Shown here piece by piece: positions 31,660 through 43,083 of a DNA stretch of 64,000 nt. The translations under genes were made by a program, and so were the position numbers. The notes under the pieces were generated by a model that saw only the letters and a list, made by a program, of their open reading frames with translations, made no database searches and was not told the origin of the DNA. Within the stretch, counting starts at the first letter, position 1. The number at the start of each line of letters is the position of its first letter. Source of the stretch: Closterium sp. Naga37s-1 (taxonomy: Eukaryota > Streptophyta > Zygnematophyceae > Desmidiales > Closteriaceae). The stretch spans positions 2,272,501 through 2,336,500 of the forward strand of contig CANJKZ010000724.1 of the NCBI GenBank assembly GCA_947471745.1, read 5' to 3'.

Positions 31660-32500
31660 AAACAACTTACTTTCGGCGTCCACCACGGGAGCAGCGCGTG
31701 CGAAGAGCATGCAGCAGCGCGCCACCAACAGCGCAACCACCGCCGCTCTCGCCGCCATCATGACGTCGCCGCGCTTCCCCATCGCCGCGCCACACACCCT
31801 ATGATAGTCGCCTGCAGTCGTCACTTGTGACCTCGTCGCCCGTGACCTTGTTACACGTACACGACGTTTCTTAAACGCGGCTCTGCGCGCTCGTTGCCTG
31901 TGCGCGTTGCTCGTTTTTTTATCTCTGTTGCTGCGAACTGTAGTTAGTAGTACTACGCGGAGTTCCAGTTTGTTGCATCTAGCTAGTAATGCTCGTTTCG
32001 ACTTGGTCTTTGCAGGTGCACTATGATGGATGGAGAGATGACGCCACAAGAATTACCGTACTAGCTTGTGCCGCGTTGCGTGAAATGGACAGTATGGTGA
32101 AAGGTTGCAAGGCATTAGTAATGTGGTGGTTGGTTGGATGAGTTAGTGTCAGAGCTCAACACGCCAGTGGCTTCGCCTCCCACCAAATGGCGCCGTTCTT
32201 CAACCTACGGAAAAGCCTTAAACATATTCATTATCGCTCTGCACCGCACAACGGCGTCGGTGTGCTTTGATCGAGAAGGCTATGAAAGAATTCTACGACT
32301 TGGGCTGACCAGTGCGGTTGGTTGGGAGGGGAAGGCGAAGATTTGGTACCATAGAGAACACCACGTTACCGAAATTGAGAAATGAAACTTGGGTAGTGTT
32401 GACGTCAACTCTAATTAGGAAAGCTTCTCAATTTGCAGTGCATTGTGAGAAGTATTTTACGGTAGAACAAACAAAAATCAAAGGCCGCAATCACCACAAC
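31660..32500. repeat. Receptor-unit 5' flank, copy B (diverged)
   Basis: Starts with the same GCGTCCACCACGGGAGCAGC block as 170 and 20190 and keeps GACTTGGGCTGACCAGTG near 32297. Large parts differ. The small plus-strand ORF starting MQQRAT at 31708 is cut to about 30 codons. Confidence 0.55.
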
Positions 32501-32510
32501 TATCCCACAA

Positions 32511-34115
32511 TTAGTGCGGCCCAACACATGCCCTTCCCCCATTGCACAAATTCTCGTTCTCGAGGTAAAGGCCCAACAACTGCCTAGAAAGATAATAGCT
32601 TTTTGCACACCCCACCACCTTCAGCGTCTGCAGGTTTGGCATCCGTCCGAGGCCCACAGGTAGGAAGGCTATGCCCTTGCAATCCTCAATCACAAGACTC
32701 TTTAGCGATGAAAGAGCGCTGAACGAGTCTGGGAGAGACTGAAGACTGGAACACCGGCAAATGGTGAGTTCCCGAAGGCGTGGAAGCATGACCATGCTGG
32801 ATGGGAGACGATCCAAAAGGCTGCATCTGCTGATTGTGATGCATTCAAGGGAACGGATTCTGCCAAGTGATGATGGTAGCTCCAGCAGTGCCGGGCAGTC
32901 TGAAATTTTCAACTCTTGCAGTGCTTCCAGCTGCCCGAACGAGTCCGGGAGACACGCGACTTTCGCCACACTGCAGAGTTCAAAAATTTTCAGGCAGGAC
33001 AGATGCCCGAAATTTTCGGGCAGGGACAGCAGGGTCGGGCAGCCAGTGATCGAAAGGTTGGTGAGGGAGGGGAGCAGGGGGAAGGAATCTGGGAGGCGGG
33101 AAAGCTCCTCACAGGCATTCAGCTCGAGCGTTTGCAGCGCAGGCAGGAATCCAAAATCGTCCGGGAGGGCTGACAAGGAGCACTGGCTTATCTCGATTGT
33201 TGTAAGCGTGTGGAGGGATGGAAGAGACGCAGGGAGGGAGTGGAGTGTGGTGCAGATGGTGAGGGCGAGGAGGGAGAGAGAGGTGGAGAGGGAGGAGTGG
33301 CCGAGTGATGCTGGGAGGAGAGAGAGTGCGGGGAGGATGAGATCGAGAGAAGTGAGGGAGAGGAGGGAGATGGAATCAGGGAGGAGGACCAGGCTACTGC
33401 TGCTCACGCCCAGATGGCTGAGCTTTGACAGCTGCCCGATACACTCGGGCAGAGAAACGAGAGAGTCGCAATCGACAAGCTCAAAAGATTCTAGGTCACG
33501 CAATCTGCCCAGGGTTGGAGGAAGGAATTGAAGGAGGGGAGTGTGGAGATTGAGGTGAGTGAGGGAGGAGAGGAGGCCAAAGGCAGGCGGTAGTTCCCGT
33601 AGATGATCCATGGATAGATGAAGAGTCTTCAGCTGCTGCAGATGCAGTAAGGGTGACGGGAGAGAGGTGACCCCAGCTGCTGTACCGTGCAAACGGAGCT
33701 GCTGCAAACGCGTACACGTGGAGAAAAGGGCTTCGAGACCCAGTGAGGAGTGAGAGAGAGAGGACCCGTGTCCTCCGGCCGTGAGGGAGAGAGACGATAA
33801 CTGCGGACATGCCTTAGCGAGCCCTGCAAGAAAAGCGTCGGTGATCGAATCCACGCTGCCATTGGACAGATCGAGGGACGAGAGGTTCGGCATGCGCGAT
33901 ACTGCGCGGATCAGCTGCGCGCCGGAGATTCCCCGCCGCCGTGCCACGTGGACTGCGCACTGCGAAACGCGCGCTAGCCGGAGCCATCGCGAGCAGACGA
34001 AGGCGTGCGAGAAGGTGACGCTAGAGGCAAGTCGCTGGAAGATTAAAATGGCGAGATCGTCAGTGAGAGTGTCAAATGGAGTCGTGTCAGTCGGAGTTGG
34101 AGATGGATCCATCAT
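32511..34115 (-). CDS. F-box/LRR protein, intronless
   Basis: 534 aa from ATG 34115. A compact F-box lies at residues about 14-50 (FDTLTDDLAILIFQRL ... AFVCSRWLRLA), followed by about 18 leucine-rich repeats of the form LPxSxGxLxxLxxLxIxxC, as in LPDSFGQLEALQELKISDC. F-box/LRR proteins are substrate receptors of SCF ubiquitin ligases: the F-box binds Skp1 and the repeats bind the target. No introns, no stop and no acidic tail. It is a diverged relative of the three genes at 50.7-60 kb, on the opposite strand, and unlike them it has no insertion inside the F-box. The substrate cannot be told from sequence. The 3' end abuts the diverged receptor-unit flank. Confidence 0.85.
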   Translation of the reverse strand: MMDPSPTPTDTTPFDTLTDDLAILIFQRLASSVTFSHAFVCSRWLRLARVSQCAVHVARRRGISGAQLIRAVSRMPNLSSLDLSNGSVDSITDAFLAGLAKACPQLSSLSLTAGGHGSSLSHSSLGLEALFSTCTRLQQLRLHGTAAGVTSLPSPLLHLQQLKTLHLSMDHLRELPPAFGLLSSLTHLNLHTPLLQFLPPTLGRLRDLESFELVDCDSLVSLPECIGQLSKLSHLGVSSSSLVLLPDSISLLSLTSLDLILPALSLLPASLGHSSLSTSLSLLALTICTTLHSLPASLPSLHTLTTIEISQCSLSALPDDFGFLPALQTLELNACEELSRLPDSFPLLPSLTNLSITGCPTLLSLPENFGHLSCLKIFELCSVAKVACLPDSFGQLEALQELKISDCPALLELPSSLGRIRSLECITISRCSLLDRLPSSMVMLPRLRELTICRCSSLQSLPDSFSALSSLKSLVIEDCKGIAFLPVGLGRMPNLQTLKVVGCAKSYYLSRQLLGLYLENENLCNGGRACVGPH

Positions 34116-34452
34116 GGCGATGGCGTCAGATTAACTTCGGAAGGGACAGCTGCGATAAGACCTCATCAAGGCTAGGCGACTCGATCCATGAAGTACGAAT
34201 GGAAGTCGATCGAGGTTCACTTTGCACGCACCAAGTGAGACGTGACATTTTCATATTTCGTCGTCGGAGGTGCAATGCCAAACAGAACCTCGTCCAATTG
34301 AATGGCGGGTGGATAGCATGCGCGCTAGGGTTTCCGTCCCTGTGCGTCGGGTGAGTCAATACGAGCCCCAACAATCCCGTCCGCTGTGCGAGGGATTGGT
34401 CAATACGTACCCAAAACCTGGTCGACTGCCAGGCCTTGCCTGTTTTTTATAA

Positions 34453-34933
34453 GGGCGCGTCAGATCCGTTACAAGGTGATTTGGCCGGAATTTGGTCGAC
34501 AATTTGGTCGACAATTTGGTCGACAACATGGTCGACTTCAATAACGACCAATATCCGGCCACATTTACAGGGCCGAAAAATCTGACACATTTGGTGGCCG
34601 ATTTGATGGCCGCTTTGCAAATGTGTCAGGTTTGCAGTTCGCCAGGGTCGCCGGATTGTGCGACGGAATCGCAGATGCAATATTTGTGTGACACGTTGCG
34701 TCGCACGTGTTGGCGACGTCGCGTAGTGACTGTAGCGATCTCAGGTCGACAAATTGGTCGACTTTCGAGTCGACTGCACGTCGGAACTTTGTCGAATGCT
34801 GAACCGGCCATCAAATTTTTTACAAATGGCCGGATTTGGCGAACTCTCCGAAAATATTTGCGGATGTCGCGAATGTGTTACCTTCGCTAATTCCGGCCGG
34901 CCGGATTTTTCCGACAACGGATCTGACGCACCC
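34453..34933. mobile_element. MITE with TAA target duplication (PIF/Harbinger-like)
   Basis: 481 bp. The ends are inverted repeats GGGYGCGTCAGATCCGTT, one mismatch in 18, flanked by TAA on both sides (34450-34452 and 34934-34936). GG-initial ends and a 3-bp TAA/TTA duplication are typical of PIF/Harbinger. No transposase is encoded. Inside lies a 12-bp tandem repeat AATTTGGTCGAC (about 34488-34535, four copies) and several GTCGAC palindromes. Confidence 0.75.
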
Positions 34934-34936
34934 TAA

Positions 34937-36562
34937 TGCCTGTTTTGGTAACGTGCGCCAGGCCTGATCGGGTTTCCGCATGTTACCTTTGCGACGAGTG
35001 CGAAGACCAAAAGTTCGACTCTCTGCGCAAACCCGAACTATACAGTTCACACGCCCGCACTGCTGTGGGGGACTACAGTACAAAGATCCGTACTCGAATT
35101 GAACTCTTGGAAGAGCCTTGACTATTGCAGGTTTGTGTATGACACGGTCATGACCACCGTGGCGACGAAATCTCCACACAAAAAGTCGGAGAGGAACCCG
35201 AACTAGATTAGCTGTCCTTGAGCAATCGAACTTGGGGTCCGCCACCACCTGGTTGATCAATTTTCGCTAAACATGTGACTCACAATGGTCAATTTTCGCA
35301 ACATTCTCCCGTTGAAATCACACTCCTTGCCCCCACCAACCTCTGCCTCGCTGTCACAGGTGCCCCCTCCTCCCGCCCACACCCCCCTCTCCCGTCCCGC
35401 CCACCATACCCGTCCCGTCCCGTCCGTCCCGTCCCGTCTTGTTCCTACCTCCCTTGCTGTCGCTCATGTCGCAGAATGACCGCCAAGGTCGCATGGGTTG
35501 AAGTCAATAGCTTCGCACAGCCACCCATCCACTTCGCAACTGCCATTGACCAATCAATTTCCTTGCCCAGCTGTGCTCCAGGTTTTTCACGGATATTGGC
35601 CACACAATCGACTGCTCCTTACAGTGCAAAGTAGCAGTACCAAATCATTGCGAGACAGTCATACTGGTCGCAGACAACTTTGACATTCTCTCCAGTCGTC
35701 CTCCAACCGCGTCATTCCATCCCACAGCACCTTCGATTGAAGAACCTCCGAAGAGCACAAGAGAAGGACAGCGCCTCAAAACCTCCCAGAACTCCGAACA
35801 AGACCCGACAGGAGGGGAGTCACCTGAGCTGTACGCGAGCCTCCCCCTCCCCGCGTTTCCCCCCTCGCCTTCGCCCCGTCCCGAACCGTGCCGACTCCCT
35901 CGGGTGTTGTTTGTTGCGCTTCCTTGCATATCACCACCACACAAGCAACCAACTCCCCCTTACCAGGGAGGAAGGGAAGGGAAGCAAGCAGCAAACAGAG
36001 CAGTGAAAGCTATTTGTTGCATGTACGTTGTACATGCACATCATTCCGCTCCCCTTGCTCCACTCCCAGAACAGATCACTCCCTCCCCCTCTACTGCTGC
36101 TGAGAGACTCGAGCTTTCTTTCCATTTATGTTGGCTCGCGGTCGTCGCAATTCTTGGTACTATCCTGCTTCGGCCGTTAGGATCGCGTCACACATTCTGG
36201 CCGTTAGGATCGCATCACACATTCTTTCCTTCGTTCTGCCGTGGGTGGCTCTCACGAACCACTCCAACACTGCCGCGGCGCTGGGACTCTCGGAGGGATA
36301 CAGTATTGGAGTGTCTTAGTGTATTTATCCCGTGAACTTCTGGGCCACAGCGACTCCTCAGCGGCTCCTCAGCGGCTCCTCAGCGGCTCCTTAGCGGTTC
36401 CTCAGCGGCTCCTCAGAACTCCCTTGTATCCTCACTTATCTACTCACTTTCCTCACTCGTCGAACCGTGTCCTTCCTGCACGTGATATTCACGAATTCCG
36501 GCTTTCTCCTGAAGCTATTCGATTAGCTTCATCTTATCACCCACACGACTCCCAGTCAAAGC
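34937..36562. other. Intergenic, upstream of the Sec14-like gene
   Basis: No supported gene. It holds C-rich tracts (about 35340-35450), a hairpin around 36019-36039 (TGCATGTAC-GTT-GTACATGCA), two copies of CCGTTAGGATCGCRTCACAC (about 36175-36220) and five copies of an 11-bp unit CAGCGGCTCCT (about 36358-36415). The promoter of the gene starting at 36563 must lie here. Confidence 0.5.
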
Positions 36563-39500
36563 ATGTCGATGGCGGACGTCGAATCGGCGTCCATCCCCGC
36601 GGAATCCTCTCTGCCCGCCACGTGGCAAGACAGCTCCAGCTCGTCTTTCTCTCGAGACTCCGTCCCGCTCGCGAAGTTCGCGTCCGAACCGTCTGCGCGA
36701 ACGACGGGCGACGACGACGAACCCAACGACGACGACGGCGACGAGGCTGCAATGATCGCCGCTTTGGCGGCGGAGTCGTCGCCGTCGCAGATCTCGCGAT
36801 CGACGACGTCGGGATCGGGCGGGTCGTCGCGGTCGCACAGATCGCTAGACGAAGCGGGCGATCAGTTGTCAGTGGAGGGGCACGAAGCGGACATGGAGAA
36901 GATGCGCGCCGCGATAACAGCCGCGGGAATCTCGCTAGAGGTAGACCTGGTTAAGAAATTACCGTGGACCTCGATCCTCCTTTCTTGCTAGACACCTGCT
37001 TTTTTGAAAGTGGATCAGACGCTTCTTTTGGCCGTGAGGACCCTTGTGCTCCGCTCACGCTTGCGCCTTGGCCGCGCGGAGAAGTTGGATTCCGCCTTGC
37101 GCCTGGAGCTCCCATGCGGGGACGTGCAAGCCGCAGCAGCCGCCCGCTGCTGACCGTCAGGCTGCGTGTCTGTCGCGTCGTCCCCCACATCCGTGCCTTC
37201 CCCCGCTCCCCTTCCCCCCACCTCCCCCCCGCCCCCGCTCTTCCACACCCCCCCCGCTCCACCCCCACCCCCTGCATCCCCCTCGCCTGTCTACCCTCTT
37301 CATGGCTCTTGGTTCTCTTCTCTCACCGTTTCGACGTCCCTACTATCGCCCCTGTTACGCTCTTGTTCTCATCCACCCTTCCTACCCAACCCCCGCTCTC
37401 TCCCGGTTCCTTCCCCCCTCTTCCCCCCCGTCCGCTGCCCTTTCCTTCCTCTCTCCCTCCTTGTGCCGCCCACTCCCCCGCCCCCCTGCCCGCACCACCT
37501 CCATTCCCCACTCCCTCCCCCTGCGCCCCCCTCCCCATCCCTCCCCTCCCTTCCCCCCTTTCTCCCCCCTTTCTCCTCCACTCCCGCTCCCCCGTCCGGC
37601 AGGGCGTGTCAGAGCTCACGCTCCTGCGCTTCCTGGTGGCGCGCAGCTTCAACATCGACCGCGCGTCCGCCATGTACGCGGAGCACCGCAAGTGGCGCGC
37701 CTCCTTCATTCCGCCGGGCTTCTACCCCGCGCGCGCGGGCGACCCCGAGCCGCAGTTCGCGCCCGCGCTCATGGCGCCCGTGTCGCTGCAGTGCGCGGAC
37801 GGCGAGCGCTCGTGGGTGATCTGCCGCCTGCGCTTCCACGACGCGTACCAGCGGAAACTGGACGCGCTTCTCAGTGCGTGCTGAGCGGACGGGAGGGAGG
37901 GGGAGAGAGGTTGGGGGGGAAAGGGGAGACGTGGGGGGAGGAGTTGTGGGGGAGGGGGGTGGGGGGAAGAGGATTTTTTGGGGGGAGGGAGGGAAGGGGG
38001 GAAGGGAGTGGTGGTTTGATATTTGCGGGTGGAATCGGGGAAAGGGGGGATGATCGGGGAGCGGGGATGGGCGCACGCGCTTGGGAAAGGAAAGCCATGG
38101 ACGGAAGGCGCAATTTAGGTTTTCCGCTGGCGGGAAAATGGGGGCGGAGGTGCGGGGGGGATGGCGGGGTTGAAGTGAGGGGAGAAGAAGCGAGGGAGAC
38201 AAATTTTGAAACGTCTCGGAAATGGAAAGCGAGGAAGAGTGGTTATGGAATGGCAGGGTGATAGATATCGTGGTGGAGGGGGTAAGGGAAAGGGGGGAGG
38301 AGGATGGGATGGGGAGTGCGTGAGCCATAGGAAAGGCGAGATTTTTCTAAAAACCCCCGCCCATGATCCGTCCGTCGTCACGCTTTATAGCCTTACTCCC
38401 CTCTTTCATTGCTTCCCTTTTAATAGACTGCTCCCCATCCCTCCCCCCTCCCACCCCCACCCACCTCCGCCTTTTGTCGTTGTCACAGTTCCACACTCCC
38501 CTCCTTCCCTCTCCTTTTTTTCCACCTTCCTCTTTTCCCTCCCTCTCTCCCCCTTCCCGACCCACTCCCCTCTTCCCTCTTCCTCCGCGCCTCCCCTCTT
38601 TCTTTCCTCCCCTCCTTCGCTCTCCTCTCCCCACCCTGCGCGAACAACATCTCAACTGAAGCTTACATCCCTTCTCCTCCTCCCCATTCTGCTTCCGCCC
38701 CCCCTCCCTCCCCTTCCCTCACGCTTCACTTTTCCCCCACCCCTCCCCTCCGCGTCTCCGTGGTTCCAGAGTCGGTCGTATACACCATGGATAAAGCAAT
38801 CGCCAGGTAATAATAATACAGAAAAGCGCAGGTGGGCGGACAGGTAGGCGTTTTTCTCCATTGTAGTTGTCATTTGCCCCCTGCCTTGCCACCCACCTGC
38901 CTTGCCACCCACCTGCCTTGCCACCCACCTGCCTTGCCACCCACCTGGCAGCAGGCATTGCAGCGCAGACAAGCAACGCAACACCACGCATAGTCTATCT
39001 ATCCATCCATCCATCCATCCATCCATCCATCCATCCATCCATCCATCCATCCATCCATCCATCCATCCATCCATCCATCCATCCATCCATCCATCCATCC
39101 ATCCATCCATCCATCCATCCATCCATCCATCCATCCATTTATCCATCCATCCTTCCATCCATCCATCCATCCATCCATCCATCCATCCATCCATCCATCC
39201 ATCCATCCATCCATCCATCCATCCATCCATCCATCCATCCATCCATCCATCCATCCATCCATCCATCCATCCATCCATCCATCCATCCATCCATCCTTCC
39301 ATTTATCCATTTATCCATCCATCCATCCATCCTTTAGCCAGCCATCCATCCATCCTTTAGCCATCCATCCATCCATCCATCCATCCATCCATCCATCCAT
39401 CCATCCATCCATCCATCCATCCATCCATCCATCCATCCATCCATCCATCCATCCATCCATCCATCCATCCATCCATCCATCCATCCATCCATCCATCCAT

Positions 39501-42118
39501 CCATCCATCCATCCATCCATCCATCCATCCATCCATCCCATGCATCTTCCTGGTTGCACACCGCGCGCGCATCATGCATTCACTCCACCCAACCTGTTCC
39601 CACCTCTCCCCACCATGCCATGCCCATCCCTACCCTACCCCTTCGTCCCACAGCCCCCACCCGACCTGCACAAGGTCGGGGTGATACTCCACGTACAGGC
39701 CGTGCTGTGTGCGTAAAGGGCATCCCGTACATTCGCTTCACCTACCTACTTGCCACCCCTTCCCCTACCCTCTGCCCACATACCCTCCGCATCCCTACCC
39801 CCTGCCCCCATACATACTGCCCCTGTACTCTCTCCTCTCCACCAGCCTCCCCCCCGACCTGCACAAGTTCGGCGTGATATTCGACCTGCAGGGCGTGGCC
39901 TACAAGAACCTCGACTCCAGAGGAGGCATCGCCTCGCTCATCCTGCTGCAGGTCTGCACACCACTCTATCTCCCCCCCACTGCCTCGCCTCGCCTCGTCT
40001 CGTCTCCGCCCCCATCGCCGCGCCTGCCTTTCCCTGCAATCGCCTCACTCACCTGTCTTCCCTTCCCCCCATCTACTCATCTACTGCCTCACCGCCCCTC
40101 AAACCTGTCTGTCTGTATCCTCCTTGGTTGTGGTATCCCCTGAGTATTCTGCGTAATTCTCCTTAGATGCTAAGCCCATCCAACTCTGCTTGCATATCTG
40201 TCCACATCAGCACATCATCTTCCTCCGTTTTAATTCCCTCACTGCCTTTCCCCTCCATTACCCTTATTCCCTCCCTCCCTCCCCCCCCCTCTCCCCCTCC
40301 CCCCTCTCATTTCCCCACCGTTTCCCCTTTATTTCCCCCAATCTCCCCACTTCCCCTCCCCCTCGCTACCCCCCCCACCTTCCCCCCGATCCATGAGCAC
40401 ATCCCCCACCTCAATGCTCAACGCACCGCACTGCCCATTGCTCTTTTCGTGTTCTCTGCTCCCCTCCTCTGCTCCCCGCCCCCTCTGCTCCCCGCCCCCT
40501 CTGTTCCCCGCCCCCTCTGCTCCCCGCCCCCTCTGCCCCCCGCCCCCTCTGCTCCCCGCCCCCTCTGCTCCCCGCCCCCTCTGCTCCCCGCCCCCTCTGC
40601 TCCCCGCCCCCTCTGCTCCCCGCTTCCTCTGCTCCCCGCCCCCTCTGCTCCCCGCCCCCTCTGCCCCCCGCCCCCTCTGCTCCCCGCCCCCTCTGCTCCC
40701 CGCCCCCTCTGCTCCCCGCCCCCTCTGCTCCCCGCCCCCTCTGCTCCCCGCCCCCTCTGCTCCGCGCTCCCTCTGCTCCCCGCTTCCTCTGCTCCCCGCC
40801 CCCTCTGCTCCCCGCTTCCTCTGCTCCCCGCTTCCTCTGCTCCGCGCCCCCTCTGCTCCGCGCCCCCTCTGCTCCGCGCCCCCTCTGCTCCGCGCCCCCT
40901 CTGCTCCGCGCCCCCTCTGCTCCCCGCTTCCTCTGCTACCCCACCCCATTGCACCTATCACCACCCATGGATGCCATCCCATCCCACTCCACAGAACCAG
41001 TTCCCTGAGCGCCTGGCGAAGCTCTTCTTCATTCACGCGCCCTCCATCTTCTGGGGCGTGGCGTGTGGACTTATGACTCGACTCTAAAGTCTCTCTGGTG
41101 CACCTATCCTCCCCCCCCCCTCCTCCCTCCTCTCTTCCCCCATGCCTGCATCTTCACAGAACCATTTCCCCGAGCGCAAGGCAAAGCTATTCTTCATCCA
41201 CGTGCCATCCATCTTCTGGGGCGTGCGGGCCCTTCAGTCGACTCAAACGTCTCTCCGGTGCACCCATTCCCTCCCCCCCCCCTCCCCCTCTCCTTCCCCC
41301 ATGCATGCATCTTATCAGAACCAGTTCCCTGAGCGCCTGGCGAAGCTATTCTTCATCCACGTGCCGTCCATCTTCTGGGGCGTGTGGAAGATCGTCTGCC
41401 CCTTCATCGACCCCTACACCAAGAAGAAGGTGCCCCTCTGACCTCTGTTCTGCCCTCTGCCCTCTGCCCTTCCCTCACCCGTTCCCCGACCCCTCCCCAC
41501 TTTCTTTCTGCGGAGTTCCTTTGTGCAATGCCGCAATCCCATTCCCCTCCCTTCCCCCCCAACACCACACCCCCTCGTCGATTTCCTTCACGGATTCCCC
41601 CACCCCCCCCTGAACACCGCAGATCTCCTTTGTGGAGAGCCACAGTCTCGCAGCACCCTACTGAGCGCCATCCTCCCTCACGCTCCTCCTGTCAGCCAAG
41701 TCACAAGTCCCCACCCACCCCTTCCCCCAACCCTCCCTCCCTGCCCCTCCCTGCCCATCCCTGCCCCTCTCCATCCCTCCCCACCTCTCCCCACCCCCTT
41801 CCTCACAGATCACCTTTGTGGAGGACCGGCATCTCACGAGGACGCTACTGAGCGTCATCATCCCCCACATGCTTCTGTCAGCCAACTCACAACCCCCGTC
41901 CCCTTCCCACCCTTCCCCACCCATCCCCACCCGTCTCCACCCCTCCCCACCTCCCTTACCGACAGATCTCGTTTGTGGAGGACCGGCATCTCACGAGGAC
42001 TCTACTGAGCGTCATCCCCCCGCACGTGCTGCCATCTGAGTACGGCGGCGCTGCAGACTTTGTCCCGCTCACTGACGCGCCTGTGCCTGTCTCCAACTGG
42101 CCGCACCCCACCGACTGA
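36563..42118 (+). CDS. Sec14-like (CRAL-TRIO) lipid-binding protein, six exons
   Basis: Exons 36563-36940, 37603-37873, 38770-38806, 39846-39951, 41319-41429 and 41966-42118 join in frame to 351 codons plus stop. Exon 1 is an acidic, Ser-rich leader. Exon 2 has the CRAL-TRIO N-terminal helices ([16 protein letters not shown]). Then [11 protein letters not shown], the core [40 protein letters not shown] with [15 protein letters not shown], and [20 protein letters not shown] followed by LPSEYGG. These are the strands and lid helix of Sec14-type domains, which carry phosphatidylinositol and other lipids between membranes. Splice phases agree at each junction. Introns are full of simple repeats and of decayed extra copies of exons 4, 5 and 6. 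It may be a cytosolic single-domain Sec14 protein. Confidence 0.85.
38996..39538. repeat. (ATCC)n microsatellite
   Basis: About 540 bp of ATCC tetranucleotide with a few interruptions (near 39138, 39297, 39334), in intron 3 of the Sec14-like gene. A 16-bp repeat GCCTTGCCACCCACCT (four copies, about 38882-38946) precedes it. Confidence 0.96.
39656..39720 (+). pseudogene. Decayed duplicate of Sec14-like exon 4
   Basis: After an AG the sequence reads [17 protein letters not shown] against [17 protein letters not shown] in the real exon at 39846. It then loses the frame and meets TAA. Confidence 0.75.
40455..40940. repeat. 16-bp minisatellite
   Basis: Unit CTGCTCCCCGCCCCCT, about 30 copies with CCGC/CGCG and CTTC variants, in intron 4 of the Sec14-like gene just upstream of the duplicated exons. 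Confidence 0.94.
40995..41230 (+). pseudogene. Two partial duplicates of Sec14-like exon 5
   Basis: Copies start at 40995 ([20 protein letters not shown]) and at 41160 ([20 protein letters not shown]), each directly after CAG. Both stop matching after GV, where the real exon at 41319 goes on with [15 protein letters not shown]. Spacing of the three starts is 165 and 159 bp. Confidence 0.85.
41623..41890 (+). pseudogene. Two duplicates of Sec14-like exon 6
   Basis: The copy at 41623 ([13 protein letters not shown]) has a one-base deletion that gives an early stop. The copy at 41809 reads [20 protein letters not shown] and then diverges before the SEYGG segment. The real exon is at 41966. A third partial copy, of the tail of exon 6 only, lies downstream of the stop at about 42146-42225. 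Confidence 0.85.
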
Positions 42119-43083
42119 CTCTGAGACGTCTCGAAAGTCTCTGGGGGTGCGGCAGACTTTGTCCCGCTCACTGACGTGCCTGTGCCTGTGCCTGTCTCCA
42201 ACTGGCCGCACCCCACTGACCGACTCCCTCCCTCCCTCACCGCTCGCCCGCCCCCTAAACCCTGCTGCTGCTGCTGCTGCTGCTGCTGCCAATCCCTCCC
42301 ATCCCCATACTCATCTCATCCAACCCTTCAGGCTTCAGCATGCAGCCTCCCATCCCATCCCTGTACACCCTACTGTTTAAACTCGCCTGCATTTCCAAAG
42401 CGTTGCTTCGTATTCATACCCACACAAGAATGCGGTACTAATACGCGGGCACGCACTGACCCATCCTATCCTCCTCCCTTCACTTTCATCTGGTATTGTC
42501 CACACGCCCTCTCTCCACATTCCACATGCCACACCAGTGCGTAATGCAACTGCTACTTGCACCGCACCGCACAGTTTTTCATAACTCCCCCTTGTTACCC
42601 ATGCCCAAGGAGTGAGGTACGGTACGGACGGTACTCTTATGGGCCTGGGTCAAAACGGATGGGCTGTAATTTTACTTGAGAGGATTTGAGCTGGCGCAAT
42701 TGCCATCAATGCAAGGAAACCACTGGTTTCGTTTGTTTTTATGTGGTATTATTTTTGGGGTGTGCTGGATATGTTGACACTGTATGCCAGTTAGCATGCT
42801 GTGTGGGGAAATAAGTTGTGATTTTGATACATAGATTATTTGAATCTCAGTTAATTTCAGCTAATGCCTCTTGTAGAAAGACGGGTACGCAAATCCCCTA
42901 GATCGAATCTGCTTTTAACGATAACAGCACTACAGTACTCGTTTGTGGAAATGATCAAGCAGATAGATAAACTGGGCCTAAAATTTCTCGAGGTCCTAGT
43001 AATTGATGAATTGAATGAATTACGAGCAGGAGACTACTGACGAAGGGTAAGACTTCATCGCGGTCATTATTCGTCCACTCCCG
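42119..43083. other. Intergenic
   Basis: Contains the partial tail copy of exon 6, a (CTG)n run at about 42261-42288, and A+T-richer sequence from 42550. No supported gene. It should hold the 3' end of the Sec14-like transcript and the promoter of the next gene. Confidence 0.5.

Noticed and set aside
38652..39579. Ile-His-Pro-Ser and Trp-Met-Asp-Gly repeat proteins
   Set aside because: Translation of (ATCC)n in an intron.
40329..41087. Arg-Gly-Ala-Glu or Pro-Leu-Cys-Ser repeat proteins
   Set aside because: Translation of the 16-bp minisatellite. Only the exon 5 duplicates at the right edge have meaning.
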